64,000 nucleotides of DNA from Ascaphus truei (lineage: Eukaryota > Chordata > Amphibia > Anura > Ascaphidae). The stretch lies in assembly GCA_036426205.1 (NCBI GenBank), contig CM071570.1, positions 55,960,229 to 56,024,228 of the forward strand, written 5' to 3'. A model generated the notes under the pieces. The model saw only the letters and a program-made list of their open reading frames with translations, was not told the origin of the DNA and did no database searches. A program made the translations under genes and the position numbers. This document shows positions 12,471 to 23,920 of the stretch, one piece after another (the first letter of the stretch is position 1; every line of letters starts with the position of its first letter).

Positions 12471-12524
12471 CAGTGTTTCTCAAATCTCTCTTTAGGACCC
12501 CGAGGAGAGAGTTGTGAAACACCG
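12471..12524. mobile_element. 54-bp miniature hAT element
   Basis: The termini are CAGTGTTTCTCAAA and GTTGTGAAACACCG, inverted relative to each other. The flanks CTCTAATC and CTCTAATA match at 7 of 8 positions. It is unusually small for a hAT derivative, leaving almost only the termini. Confidence 0.75.
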
Positions 12525-12534
12525 CTCTAATATG

Positions 12535-13850
12535 ACAAAAGCTTGGAAATCCAGTTATTCTTCTCTGACCACCGGTATAACCTTATTGCTTAAAACAATA
12601 CATTAAATATTATACAAATGTCCTGTCCTGAGGATATTTGTAGGCTTCCAAATGTTCAATCTATCTTCTGAGGCATCCTGTTATCACACCCTCTTTCTAC
12701 CACATTACATTATAAGTACTTATTTAACGGTAATGAATGAAGCATCTCCATTGGAGAGCACATGCTAATTCAGTGTAAGCGGTGCCATTGTGTATCTAAA
12801 ATGGGGGCTTTCTTTTAGGGATTTCAAACTTTTTTTTTAAACTGTGTTATCGGGCTCTTTTTATGAATTTCCCTATTTATGTAAATTAACAGAACCATAT
12901 CAGCATCAAGGCTTATTGAGTGACCTCGGATTCACCAGTCACTAATGTGCAGCCTGTTGGAGTTGATTGCTCTGATACTTTTGTCATGTTTATAATGAAG
13001 TAAATGCACATTTGTGTGAGCCATTATATAATCCATGTTTATTTATTATACAAATAGGTCCTCGCTTTCTTCTGCTGCCACATCATTCTTTGAACTCAGA
13101 CTGAGTCACCTCTTTTGCAATTATAGGGGATAATTTTACATCATTTAACCTTTGCATGTTCAAGTCAACAGGTCTAAACATCTGCCTCTTTTTTTTAAAT
13201 GAAATCTTGTTTCCTCAAATCTGCTTTATGTTTCTCTTTCATTATTATCTACAAAAGCTTGCTTTATCTTTGCATGTATTTGGTCATGAACGCCATTTAT
13301 AAATTGACTAAATACCAAAACATTTAAAAAAAAATATGGATGGGAATAACATACTACAGTATCTAAAGTGATGGATTCATTTGGACATAGAAAAAGATTG
13401 GCACTTGAACCTGTAGAAATGGAAAGACCTGTAGCTATATAACCTATACAATAAATAGGATAACCAGCACCCAAGATGCATCCTTTTTATAGTAGGGTAG
13501 GTTTTCTCTTTTAGTAACAGCTAATTTACCAAAGATTGGCAGAGTAGTATTATTGTTACTTCAGATTAACTCTTTGTTACTATGGTTTACATTGCAATAG
13601 AACAACATTCTGTGAATCTTGTTATTTTTTACATTCATTTTCACAGGTCTCTTTATACAATCATCTGTTATGATGACTCATTGAGCACTCTGAAAGCATT
13701 GCATGTTAGGCCAATGAACTTTTTGCTTGGCATGTCGCATTGTACCTGACATTGAATAGTTTTATCATGTAAATCATTGTACAGTAAAAAATGTGTCTTT
13801 GTTGCCAAAGTTAATTATACAAGCACAATAGATGCACGAGTCATGGTGTT
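12535..13850. other. No feature recognised
   Basis: AT-rich single-copy-looking DNA without coding signature. Confidence 0.35.
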
Positions 13851-13951
13851 AAGTGTCTAAGGCTTGTCCTAGAGTAGGTGCGGGTGCGCCTGTGCAAACG
13901 CGCGTGCACGTGACGCACGCTTTTTGTGTGTATGCTGTGAGTGAAGGTACT

Positions 13952-13980
13952 GTGTGTATGTGTGTGTGTGTGTGTGTGTA
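13952..13980 (+). repeat. (GT)n microsatellite
   Basis: Short GT run. A CA run follows 90 bases later, so the two are inverted relative to each other. Confidence 0.85.
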
Positions 13981-14069
13981 GATTGTGTGAGTTAATAATA
14001 AATTAAATAATATTTTTAAAATAAAAAAAAGTTGCACAATAAAAATAATTTAAATTTATTTAACTTTGA

Positions 14070-14139
14070 CACACACACACACACACACACACCACACACC
14101 ACACAACACACCACACACACACACACACACACACACACA
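14070..14139 (+). repeat. Interrupted (CA)n microsatellite
   Basis: CA units with repeated CACC interruptions. The irregularity may be real or may be sequencing error. Confidence 0.85.
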
Positions 14140-14144
14140 TTACA

Positions 14145-14600
14145 GCACCGGTAGCGGCACAAATTCATTCTTTCCCCCATCTTCTCTCCTGTCGGCTGGC
14201 TCCACGTTCACTGCCGTGCGCGTGGCCCTATTATAGAAAGGCTAACTTAACCTCAGCCAATTATAAGTTCCGCGCGCGCATACGGCAGAGCACGCACCCT
14301 AAGAAGACTTTTAGATTGTATTACAGAATCAGTTGTGAACTGTGTCGGATTTTAAAAAAATGCCTCCCTTAGATAAGGTGCCGCACATCTCCTCCAGCGT
14401 CGCACCACCTTGTTGCCATAGCAATACGACGCCATGTGATATCACGATGCCGACCACACATGCGCAATTTGCGCTTGCCGGCCACGCTTGCGTGTCGCCC
14501 CCAAATTCTGCCGTCCCCATATTCTACCGCACTAGGCCCAGGGCTATCGGGCCTAATGGGAAATCCGCCACTGATTGTGAACCCTACAGCTGGACAATGG
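14145..14600. repeat. GC-richer segment of mobile-element character
   Basis: It contains CGCGCGCGCA, GCATGCGC-like and TGATATCACGATGCC motifs in an AT-rich context. The ends could not be defined and no copy was found elsewhere in the window. Confidence 0.25.
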
Positions 14601-14604
14601 ATAT

Positions 14605-16740
14605 TATAATTTCATATTTCAAAGTTAGCAAAATAAATTGTTTGGTGGGATGCACAATCCCTCCCTTTTAAAAATGTATCCTTGGAATTACCTATGTCAT
14701 AGAAGATATACTACAGTTTCCACTTCCATCAGACAGAGTTAATGAAACATTTCACACAACATTAAAAATAATTGTGATAGTGTATCAAATTACATTTCAT
14801 AAATTAAGTATTGTCTTTCCATACCTACAACACCCTTGTTGTCTAATCTATTCTTGGTATTTTATGATCTGAGAAATGAAGTCCACAAGATAAATAATGT
14901 ATCATTACTCGTTCTCCTTGACCTTAGGTATTTCAATCATTGTTCAGATGTGTTCCATCACTGGTGATTTAAGAGTTCAGTGTAGACCTGTGAATATAAA
15001 TGGTTTATATACCATATCCCTTTATTGTACAACCTTCAAATATACTGTAATTGTGTGCTTTCATTTGTAGGTGTATTCTTATACATACTGTACCTACATA
15101 TGCATAAATGTGTACTTTAAAAGGCCATTGTAATAAAATATGTAACTAAATATAATGACAAAAACACACTAGTAAAAAAAATAAAAAATATGCACAAAAA
15201 TACAACCCCATGCTTTTATTTATCCTGTTAACTAAGACTGTTGCACAAGAACTACAGTATCATCTTAGAAACACTATTTTTTACCTTCCTACTGAGTTAT
15301 GAAGTAAGTAAAACGTTCTCCCTTAATTTAGGACGTGCCTGTCATCAAAACAAATCTAAAATGCTAGCAACAGCAACTTTATTAGCACTTGCTGGTCCCA
15401 GGAGTGATAAACATGTTTGTTTGTTTACTTACATGTGCTAACAAAACTGATGATACAAAGCAAACTGATCAGACTATTAAATAGACAAAACTAGTTTTAA
15501 ATACAAAATGATGGTGATATGATCTGCTGGTGAATCAATCATTTTAAGTGTAGTATTGGCTAAAGAATGCCACTAACATCCAGTCAACTTCGAAAAACAT
15601 TGATAGCATGTGACATACCGTAACAGGACTAAAAGAACTACACTTAGTTACACAGTGATGTCCTGGGAGTGCAGATCAAGAGGAGGGGTGGGGGAAACAA
15701 ATGCCAGAAGAAAATCTGTCATATCTGAGTCATTTGAAATACATTTTCTCTGAGACACAACACTTCTTTATTGTTATTCTTAAATTATCACAGATTGTCT
15801 AGTGCAATGTACAACACCTTACTATTGATAAATGTGGCTCATCTCCCCAGCAGATGATAATGTATTGCTTATTCTACATCTAAGTACTTTAGTTTCCCTT
15901 GGGGAAGGGGCAACATAAGGAAGAAAGGAAATATCACGTTCACCAGTCGGTCTAAGTAATTAGATGATGACGGACATAGCTAGTGTTTGTCACATTAGGG
16001 TAAGTGGACATGTACTCTCCTTTGGTAGAAATGTATGCCTAGGATTAGGCTCAGGACTAAGGTCCCTAGATGCTGGTGCAAGTAAACATACCAAAGCCTT
16101 TGGAGCTTTCCATTAGAGGGGGCAGCCACACTAAAGTGTTTCAACCCACAAAAAATTGAATATTTAGACCCAAAAGCCAAATCCTCAGCAGCACAGCAAC
16201 ACATACAGTTAGTGAATGACCCTTAGAGAGTTCTGTTTTCACAGTTAGTTAAAGGGAGATGCCTACATGAGGAAATAATAATAATTCAGTTATTTCAAAG
16301 CTGCAGTGATCACAATGAAATGATAAAATGTTCTTTAAACAATTCAGCATGTATTTATTTATTTTAATGGAAAATTACTGAAGTAATTTCATAATGAGCA
16401 ACGTGATTGAGATTTAAAAAAAAGGGGGGAAATTATCATGGATTTTCATTAGTCGGAATATGCGCAAGCCAAGAAAAAACACATTTCACTTTTATAGCCA
16501 CCTAACCTAACAGTCTATTCTTGCTGTCTCCTAAGAGTAATGGTGCTTGAGTATGGATGTCTGCCTCTAAACTCCTATCCTCTCACTTATTTGCTCTTTA
16601 CTGTCCCTTCTGTCTCACCTCTGTGCATTGTATACATTCTCCACCATCTCCAGAATTGTTTCCCCCATTGTACCCACATGTCTACCCCTATCTACCTCAT
16701 TATATGTATATACTGTACATATTTTTTAAAGTGCCAAGCA
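14605..16740. other. No feature recognised
   Basis: AT-rich non-coding DNA with no shared repeat or protein signature. Confidence 0.35.
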
Positions 16741-16744
16741 GATG

Positions 16745-17050
16745 GAAATGTAACATTGGGAGAAGGCCTCCACTGAAATCCAGGGCAACTGAAATAGACA
16801 GATCAATTTATTGCAAAGTTCAGCTATAGATGGACATAATGAAACGCACCTACGCGTTTCGTGCCTGAGCACTTTATCAAGTTGTAAGGTGCAACAAAGA
16901 GAATGCATATTTATACATACTGATCCGCGCCATTGCAGTGTCAAGGATGACATCATCGTCACGCGACCTCCAAAGGGGAGTCGTGCTGACGCGACGTCAA
17001 TACCCATTGGCTGAGCAAGTCAGATGGTATGAAGACGCAATAAAAAAAAA
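16745..17050 (-). mobile_element. Hammerhead module downstream of the minus-strand PLE
   Basis: On the minus strand the order is CAGCCAATGGG, TTGACGTCGCG, a GC-rich stretch, TATAAATATGC and the hammerhead-like motif at 16846-16890. The CCAAT, CRE-like and TATA-like boxes suggest a Pol II-type promoter that starts transcription shortly before the ribozyme. It lies about 1.3 kb downstream, on the same strand, of the PLE endonuclease remnant. It is probably the non-coding terminal (LTR-like) part of that PLE or of a non-autonomous relative. Confidence 0.5.
16846..16890 (-). ncRNA. Hammerhead-like motif D (U3/A8 core variant)
   Basis: On the minus strand TTGATAA (16880-16874) replaces CTGANGA, so the core pair C3-G8 becomes U3-A8. 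An extra A follows, then stem II GTGC / TCAG / GCAC with 4 perfect pairs. After that come GAA and the palindrome ACGCGT, which would be a short stem III, and A as the cleavage-site base. GGTGC (16850-16846) can pair with GCACC (16892-16888) as part of stem I. The extra A is the main doubt about activity. Confidence 0.5.
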
Positions 17051-17789
17051 CTTTACTCTGTTAGAAAATACCAAACAATGACAAAACACTTAAAAAATTT
17101 AAAAACAAATGCAATAACAATCAAAATTATGCAAGTCACTAAGAATATCCACCTGATTGAGGGTGAATTCAAATATAGACAAATATATGCATTGTCTTCT
17201 CCCTAAATGATTTTAGAAGAGAGATAAAATAGCCTAAACAAGAAAGACTTTCTCTTTGTTAGGTATCAAATGATGATATTATAAAGACTAATAGAGACTC
17301 TATAATGAAATCTATGGTGTGGACAGGGAATTGTTGTAACCTTAATTTCATCTCAAATTCTTAACCAGTATAAAGGTCAAATACCCTGTGTAAACCTTTA
17401 TTCTCTAATACAGAAATAAACTACATATTAAGATCTATATTTAGGAGTGTCGGTATTCCTTATTTTCCTTATATACTAGTATATATCACAAAGGACAAGA
17501 TTTTAAAAACTCATATTACTTAACTTTACATCAGAAAAAAAACCTCAGCAATGTGAGATTACATGTCAAAATATACATTTTAAACATAATACAGTATATA
17601 CATTTATTATTGTTATTTGTGCTTAGTGTTTTTTTAAACTCTATAGACACCATACAGGTATATATTAGAACAAATAATTAAATATTCCTTAAATAATGTC
17701 CACGATGGAAAGAGACACCAAATTGAAAGTACTGATACTGTGTGGCTCTTGACAAAGAATCAATTTAAAGGAAATTACTTAAATTCCTG
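17051..17789 (-). mobile_element. Probable 3' untranslated part of the minus-strand PLE
   Basis: AT-rich sequence without reading frame between the PLE endonuclease end (interrupted by a solo LTR) and the hammerhead module. It is assigned to the PLE only by position. Confidence 0.35.
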
Positions 17790-18225
17790 TGTCACGGGAG
17801 ACTCCTGTGGTGGGCAGGACCTCGGTAGCCGGAACAGCGGGAGCAGGCAAGATTGTTGGGGTAACAGGCTGAGGTCGGTGGTAAGCAGCAAGTTGGATCG
17901 TCGTGGCAAGCAGGGATCGGTGACAGGCGGCAAGCAGGATTGTTGTGGTCAAGCAGGGGTCGGTGGCAGGCAGTGAGCAGAATCGTCGTGGCACACGCAG
18001 AGGTTCGGCACAGGAAGACAGGAGCAGGAACCGGGCAGATGAGCAGGGACTGAGACCAGGGTTCAGGGAACAAACAGGGACAAGCCAGATTAGCAGAACT
18101 ATAAGACAGAGGGGGGAGCAACAAGAAGACAGACAGAGGAACCCCAGAGCAGACAGAAAGCAGCAGCACACCCGGTGGACAAGGAAAGAACTATGGCTAG
18201 GCAGGATGTCTAGGAGACCCTGACA
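17790..18225. mobile_element. Solo LTR inserted in the PLE
   Basis: The element is 436 bp, begins TGTCACGGGAG and ends ACCCTGACA, so TGTCA/TGACA form the terminal inverted repeat. It is flanked by TCCTG and CCCTG, a 4-5 bp target duplication. Inside is a degenerate array of units like GGCAAGCAGGATTGTTGTGG at 17880-18000. Much of it reads as a long open frame on both strands, a by-product of its GC-rich repeats and not a gene. It probably belongs to a Gypsy-like LTR family; no internal region is present. Confidence 0.7.
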
Positions 18226-19195
18226 CCCTGTCAATATTAAGCCCTAATGGTGTTCTAGTTCTCAGGGTAAATATCCAAAAGGCTTCATGTTTATCTAATG
18301 CCTTAATTTTATCCCCTCCTCTGATAGGGTAGAGAGGGGAAATTTCCAATCCCCTGAAATCTAAGATTGTCAACGCTACCCCTAGGGCAATTGGAAAAAT
18401 GTTTCGGAACAGGATGGTTTTGGTCTTTTTTCAAAATATACCGAAGGTGCTCCATAATTCTAATTTTTAAACACCTTGTGGTCCTGCCCAGATATTGTTG
18501 TCCACAGCCACATGTTAACAAATACATGATAAAAGTTGAATTACAGTTTATAAACGTGTGGATCCTGTGGGTTTCCCTTGTTATTGTAGATGTGAAAGTA
18601 GACAGAGTCCATCCTAACACAAATTTTGCAACCATTACATTTAAATTACCCTTTTGGTAAATTAGACTTACTTTCAATATTAAGTCTGAACAGACTTGGT
18701 GATTAGGAATTTGCTATTGTTTTAGCTCTTTTAAATATTATGTTTGGGCCTGAGGAAATGTATGGTTTGTATGAATCCAGAGATAATACTCCCCAGTGCT
18801 TTTTGAGGACGGATTTGATCTGTTTGGCTTGTGTACTATATGATGTGATAAACGAGGGGGCTCTCATTAAGTAGTGGCTTTCTTGATGAGCGCTTTAGAA
18901 GTGAACTCCTTTCCATAACTGACACTTCTTGAAAAGATCTATCAAGATCTCTTTCATTATACCCCCTATCAAGAAATCGTTTATAAAGATCCTTTGACTG
19001 TACTCCAAAATCTTCCTCGCTAGAACAGTTGCGCCTTGCCCTCATAAATTGACCTTTCAGTATCCCCCTGAACAGGGCTTTGAGATAGCAGCTGCTCGCC
19101 GTAAGAAAAGTGTTACGTGAATTGGGTTTGCGGAATATATCATTCTGAATGTTGAGTGCAGTGTCAGTGTATAAACAGCATTAGAACAAAAGCCA
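18226..19195 (-). pseudogene. Penelope-like retroelement, RT C-terminus and GIY-YIG endonuclease remnant
   Basis: The minus strand encodes, in order, the end of the reverse transcriptase (around GQFMRARRNC, followed by YKRFLDRGY, 19095-18836), a broken linker, and a GIY-YIG-type endonuclease. The endonuclease shows YLLTCGCGQQYLGRT, then RIMEHL, and the closing block EAFWIFTLRTRTPLGLN near 18235. The YLxxCxCGxxYxGRT...REHL...FWIxxLxTxxPxGLN order is typical of vertebrate Penelope-like elements. Several stops and at least one frameshift (18677-18836) make it non-functional. The 5' part, including the RT catalytic core, is missing. A solo LTR abuts its 3' end, and a hammerhead-like motif lies further downstream on the same strand. 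Confidence 0.8.
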
Positions 19196-19220
19196 CTTCA
19201 GACCCACTGGAGTCCATGAG

Positions 19221-19237
19221 CCCCCCCCCCCCCCCCC
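19221..19237 (+). repeat. C17 homopolymer
   Basis: Uninterrupted C run, prone to length error. Confidence 0.9.
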
Positions 19238-19360
19238 TGCACGTCTGATGGAGTTACTTTGTGTTGCTGCTTTTTTCATTTCCACAAACAATCTCTTGGA
19301 CATAACACCAAAGTCGCCCCAAAGGTAGCAGCAGAAGGGCAGCCAAAGGGTGTCATTGTA

Positions 19361-19740
19361 CAGTGGCGACACAGTTTATCGCACTGCGGCCAGATCCGCA
19401 AGCCGGGAGATTTCCCGGCTTGCTAGTGGCCGCCCCTCGGCGTGCCGCGCGTCATAGACGCGCGGTCACGCTTCTTCGGTCACGCTTCTTCGGGAGCGTG
19501 CGCCCCCTGCACGCGCGTCCAGGGCTCCCCGAGGGAGCCCTGGTGCCCCGCGATCGCGGGACGGCGGCAGGGGGTTCCGGGGGACCCGGCGGACCCGGCA
19601 GCGGTAGGGAGAGCGCCCCGATCGGAGGGCGCTCTTCCGCTGCTTCGGCGCGCGCCCGTCACTCTCGGGCGCGCGCCAGGCTACTGCTGCGGCCAAGAAC
19701 GGGCAAATGCTCGAATAAACTTGGCCGCAGCAGTAGCTTC
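19361..19740. repeat. GC-rich chain of consecutive perfect hairpins
   Basis: About 350 bp made largely of perfect inverted repeats laid end to end. The arms are: GCAAGCCGGGA (19398-19423), CCGCGCGTC (19445-19465), CAGGGCTCCC (19520-19542), CCCGCGA (19547-19560), GAGCGCCC (19611-19634), GGCGCGCGCCCG (19647-19677) and CTACTGCTGCGGCCAAG (19681-19736). A 14-bp direct repeat, GTCACGCTTCTTCG, occurs twice in tandem at 19465-19492. CTGCGGCCA at 19384 has its inverse near the right end, and TACAGTGGCGAC at 19359 resembles a TA-flanked transposon tip. It is probably a non-autonomous DNA element with internal hairpins, but I do not recognise the family. Confidence 0.8.
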
Positions 19741-19744
19741 AATA

Positions 19745-20180
19745 ATAAGGATATAATTAGAGATGCAGCAATGCATTTGCATACTTCTAAGTGTAATCTT
19801 CCCCTCGCCATTTTGATTCCCTGCACAACCTTTTGCCAAGCCTGAAAAGCTAATAATGTCGACAAATTAGTCAGCATTGAGTGAAAAGTCACCGGACAGT
19901 GAGTGAAAAATATTGTGTGTCCCCTATTTAGAGTACTGTAGCATTAAGTAAAGCTAGCGATTGTAGAAAATTTCACGAGCAAATTTTGACTTGGCCATGA
20001 ATGTTTTCTCGACTTAAAAATGGCAAATTTTGAATGCCTCTTCTTCACACAAACGTTTTGCACATCTGTACAGTGGATAAAATTCTATGAGTTCTGCAGG
20101 CGCATAAAAGGAATGGCATAATGGTAAAGGCATGATCATTAATGTGGGCGGACCTAGAATGAGCCCCATTAACTGTGCAC
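19745..20180. other. No feature recognised
   Basis: AT-rich flank of the hairpin chain. Confidence 0.3.
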
Positions 20181-20184
20181 GCAA

Positions 20185-20338
20185 TGTCTTGTATATAATG
20201 TATACCCTGTTCATTTATGTAACTGTATTTGTAACCAAGTATTATTTGTTTTACTCTGTGCCCAGGACATACTTGAAAACGAGAGGTAACTCTCAATGTA
20301 TTACTTCCTGGTAAAATATTTTATAAATAAATAAATAA
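20185..20338 (+). mobile_element. Retroposon 3' tail with (ATAA)n end
   Basis: CTTGAAAACGAGAGGTAACT, CTCAATGTATTACTTCCTGG and TATTTTATAAATAAATAAAT. The same tail occurs inverted at 49077-49165. The A-rich tandem end indicates a LINE-type 3' terminus. Confidence 0.7.
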
Positions 20339-20416
20339 ACTCACTGTGGTTGCGGGAAAGTCTTTGTACCTCCTTGTTCTTCAGGCATTAAAACATACAC
20401 TGAACTCATGATAAAA

Positions 20417-20417
<1 letters not shown>

Positions 20418-20458
<41 letters not shown>

Positions 20459-20460
20459 AT
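20418..20460 (+). repeat. (TATC)n microsatellite
   Basis: About ten tetranucleotide units followed by a short TA run. Confidence 0.95.
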
Positions 20461-20469
20461 ATATTTTTC

Positions 20470-22130
20470 ATCACCTTTGGGTTGGGAATTCTTTACAGAG
20501 CTTCTCTAATATGCACCACTGCAAGCAAAGGGGTTGGTCAAATAATGTGCAGTAAGTTTATTTGACTTATTTTAACTTTTTAGGATATCCTTGGTTTAAT
20601 AAGGCCTCTCTATAAACACTTGATTCTCTTCAACATTAAGTAGATCATTAGGTAACAGGTCATTACATGGTTCATATACAAACTATGCAGATTAATTAAT
20701 AAGACAAATATTGGATTCCATTTGATGTATTTAAGGAAATCAGGCAATTCGTATATCCCTGCACTTTAAAGCAGGATGATGAGAGCAAGCAAATATTTGA
20801 AGTTGGAAAAAGAGTTTCGTTACTGTGAAATAATTCTATAAAGAATGCAGTAATCTCCAGATCTTCCGTGTGCATAGAGCTATTGCCAAGTTTGCACATC
20901 TGTGAAAGAAGAAATACCTATTACCAAGTGTTATAAAAAGCAGATTACTATTCAAGCATTAACAAAGCCTCGGTGCGGGAATTTACACATAGTTTCTATT
21001 TCCTCTACAGCTTTACACTTGGTTCCAGGATGTTATGTTTTATGTCCCAGCGGTGACTACGCCCTTTGTCGGGAGTGTACCCTGAGCATATACACAAAAC
21101 AGATGAGGTGTAGGGAGTGCGTCCTCAAACTAAATTGATTTGATTTGGACAATATAATATATTTTTTGAAGGTAAATAGGGAAGACGAGGAAAATAATGT
21201 GCATTCATTAGGAAATACTCCATCCCCTACATAAGAGAGTGCTGGTGATCTTGCAAACGTGTCTGTCAGTTCTTAAAAGAGACTTGTGCATACAGGGGCT
21301 GATTTAATTCTAAACTGTATGATGCAAGTTATGTCATGAGTGAGGATGCGCAAGCTGCTTCCTGCACCTGTGCCTTCCACAAGTTTACAGTGAACCCGTG
21401 AGTGATGGCAGGAAGTCATTGTTCTATTCTGTGAGCTGTTAGGAGTGATAAGGGACCTCTATCCCTCACTTGTTGAGTGAGCTTCATGCAGAGTAAGTTG
21501 AGGGCACCCCAGGAGGGTCAGAAAACATAAACTATGTCTTAAATATTTGATACCCTTTTATTTAATATTTTGATATTTTGTCTTTAATTCCATACAAATA
21601 ATGATTTTAAATCAGTGCACAATGAATTAGAAATCTCTAATAGAACTGAACTTCCTTTTTGTTCATCATTTCCATTCTTGTAGATTCTCTTTTGGTATTT
21701 TGTTGTTACTTTACCACTTTAATTTCAATTCCAGTAACCCTCCTAGTTCATAAGATACTTAGTTTTCGGTGCCCGTCCACTTCCTGGATTTTGAAAGATG
21801 GCACCCACGGCCATCTAAAAGAAAGCCACAGTTTAATTCTTTGAGACTTCCTATTGGCCACTTTTAGTCTCCTGGGTGTGGGGGGGGGGGAGGGAGGGAA
21901 GACACTGGCACCTAAAACTTTAAGTATCTCAGGAATCGAAGGCCCCTATAGCTGAAAGTAGCATGGTTCAACTCCTGGGGATCCACAGGTCCAAATGTTT
22001 TTAAAAAAAATAAACTTCAGCAACAATTGCTATTTTGAAGTCTTGTGTTCTAGCCAATCAGAGCTTTATGCTTTTATTCATAACACAATTAAAATATTGT
22101 CTGTGTGATTCATTATACACCATGTACCCA
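20470..22130. other. No feature recognised
   Basis: AT-rich DNA; a G-rich run at about 21880-21899 is the only low-complexity tract. No protein signature. Confidence 0.35.
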
Positions 22131-22139
22131 CTTAAGTGA

Positions 22140-22430
22140 GCTGAGCCTGAACTGTTTTCTAAAAGGATATAATATATATATGTTATCTACAGTAAACATC
22201 TGTTTTTTTTTTTTTTCCTCTCTCCACTGTTTTAGCCATTGAACCCTGTGTATATCAGTATTGCTGACCTGAAGAAGAGAGGATAACTCTCGAAAGCTTG
22301 TCCTATGACATAAATTGTTAGTCCAGTAAAAAAGGTATCACTGAATACTGAAGAACTCATTTATTCTGCACTATCGCAACTGGACTAGCACGGCTATTTT
22401 CTGCTTTATATATATATATATATATACACG
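22140..22430 (+). mobile_element. Short retroposon-like element with hammerhead motif and TA tail
   Basis: The hammerhead-like motif at 22266-22302 is followed by TCCAGTAAAAAAGGTATCAC, then GGACTAGCACGGCTA and a (TA)n tail at about 22407-22425. The arrangement of ribozyme, GTCCA-TAAAA, xxACTAxCACGGCTA and microsatellite tail is a recurrent non-coding vertebrate repeat layout. The left end is not resolved. Confidence 0.5.
22266..22302 (+). ncRNA. Hammerhead-like motif C
   Basis: CTGAAGA (22269-22275), an extra A, stem II GAGAG / GATAA / CTCTC (5 perfect pairs), GAA, the palindrome AGCT (22295-22298) as a minimal stem III, and T as cleavage-site base. GAC (22266-22268) pairs with GTC (22300-22302) to form stem I. 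All invariant core bases are present. The extra A between core and stem II is the only departure. Confidence 0.55.
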
Positions 22431-22434
22431 AGAC

Positions 22435-23140
22435 AAAGAAAAAACAGCACTGTAAATGTAACTGAATTGGGAGAGAAATTGTAATATGGGTGGAAAGTTG
22501 AAGTCATTGGGATAATGTAACTATTAATAATTTTTATCAGACCTAAAAAAGCTGTATGAATCTATCTTCAATTGATAACCTGCTGCTACAGCAATGGTTA
22601 ATTAAAGACTAACTTACTGGCCACATTGTAGATTGCTAGGCATATAAACATTCATTAGGAAACATTTTCAACTTTATGGAATATTCATTGAGGTAAGATG
22701 AGGGCACTCATCACAAGGTTAATGATGGTAACTATGACTTATGTTCATCGAACCATGTGAACCACTCTGCTGTTGCAAGTAAGAGGATGAAATGCTCCTA
22801 ACACATACTTTTCCTAATTAAAAAACTTTTTAGAATGTGTAACCCTTTTACAGTCAGCTCCAGAAACTGTAACGTTCCTGGAGCTGACAGGTAAAGATTT
22901 GCATGAAGAAGTGATTGTAGTGGTCATCAAATCTTCCACTCATTAACCATTAGTTAGCCATTAAAGGTATCACTTTTGACTTATGTTTGTTATATCCACT
23001 CTACGGGCTAACACGGTAACATCCTCTATCTGCTCAAGAAAACGTTTGTGCACAATATAAAGAGGCAATAACTTTTGTTTTTAAACAATTTTAGCATAAT
23101 AACATTTCAAAAATATAAACATAATCCTGCGATTACAGAC
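22435..23140. other. No feature recognised
   Basis: AT-rich. CTAACACGGTAACATCC at about 23008 resembles the tail block of the element at 22140 and may be a remnant. Confidence 0.3.
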
Positions 23141-23149
23141 CAGACACAT

Positions 23150-23917
23150 AGCGTTCATATAGCATCACATTGGGTTAATATGTAGTTAAACAATTTATAG
23201 TCGGAAAAAAGATTTGCGATTACAAGATTGGCCAAACTTCATAAACCGGGGGGGACCGGATTGATTAAAATCTTTCCACTGTGCTGGTAAAATAGGCTAT
23301 CAATCCGTCCATATATATTACCTCCTATATTCTATTCTTAAACTACAACTAAGTACTGTAGGCGGTTCAGGAGATTTCCAAAAACTCACTATTGTACATT
23401 GCATGGCTGTTAATATAAGTGTTATAAAGTTCTGAGAGGGCCTGTCAATCTCAGGATTGGTAAACCAAGGAGAATTACCCACGGGTCTCTCGGGATAGAA
23501 ACCTCTGTTAAATCATGAAGCATACAGTACATAGAATCTGATTCCATAATCTGAGGCAGGACCACCGAATGTGAGTCATCGTTGCAATCTGGCCATGATT
23601 CCTCCAGCAAAGGGGGGAGCAGCCAGAGAACATATTGTGTAGTTTAGCTGGTTTATAATACAATATACAGTATATGTAATCTTATATGCATTTTCTTTAA
23701 TGGTAACGCACAGGGAAAATGGGACACAGCCTCCCAAATATCTGACCAATCCACTATCGGTAAAACAATATTTAGCTCTTTTTCCCATTGTAACTTTTGC
23801 TCATCTTTACAATCATCCCCAGAAGGAGAAATTATTTTATAAACACATGAAGCTAAAATGTTAGCTGAGAAAGCAGAGCAAAACAGTGATTCAAAACAAG
23901 TGGAAGGATTTGAGATA
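23150..23917 (-). pseudogene. L1/Tx1-type LINE, C-terminal ORF2 remnant
   Basis: On the minus strand the translation includes WEKELNIVLPIVDWSDIWE and a KxNAYKI-like stretch followed by LxYxI. It matches the region after the reverse transcriptase in L1-clade ORF2. Stops and frameshifts are frequent. It is the 3'-most of four colinear pieces of one dead element at 23.1-27.9 kb. Confidence 0.6.
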
Positions 23918-23920
23918 TAG

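Noticed and set aside
12037..12522. 161-codon minus-strand open frame
   Set aside because: It covers a whole pogo-like MITE and a mini hAT element; the overlapping frames on both strands have no domain.
17779..18234. 151-codon minus-strand frame rich in Pro, Cys and Leu
   Set aside because: It follows the tandem units of the solo LTR rather than a gene.
19363..19845. 160-codon open frame rich in Arg, Ala and Gly
   Set aside because: It is read through the GC-rich hairpin chain; GC-rich inverted repeats produce open frames on both strands.
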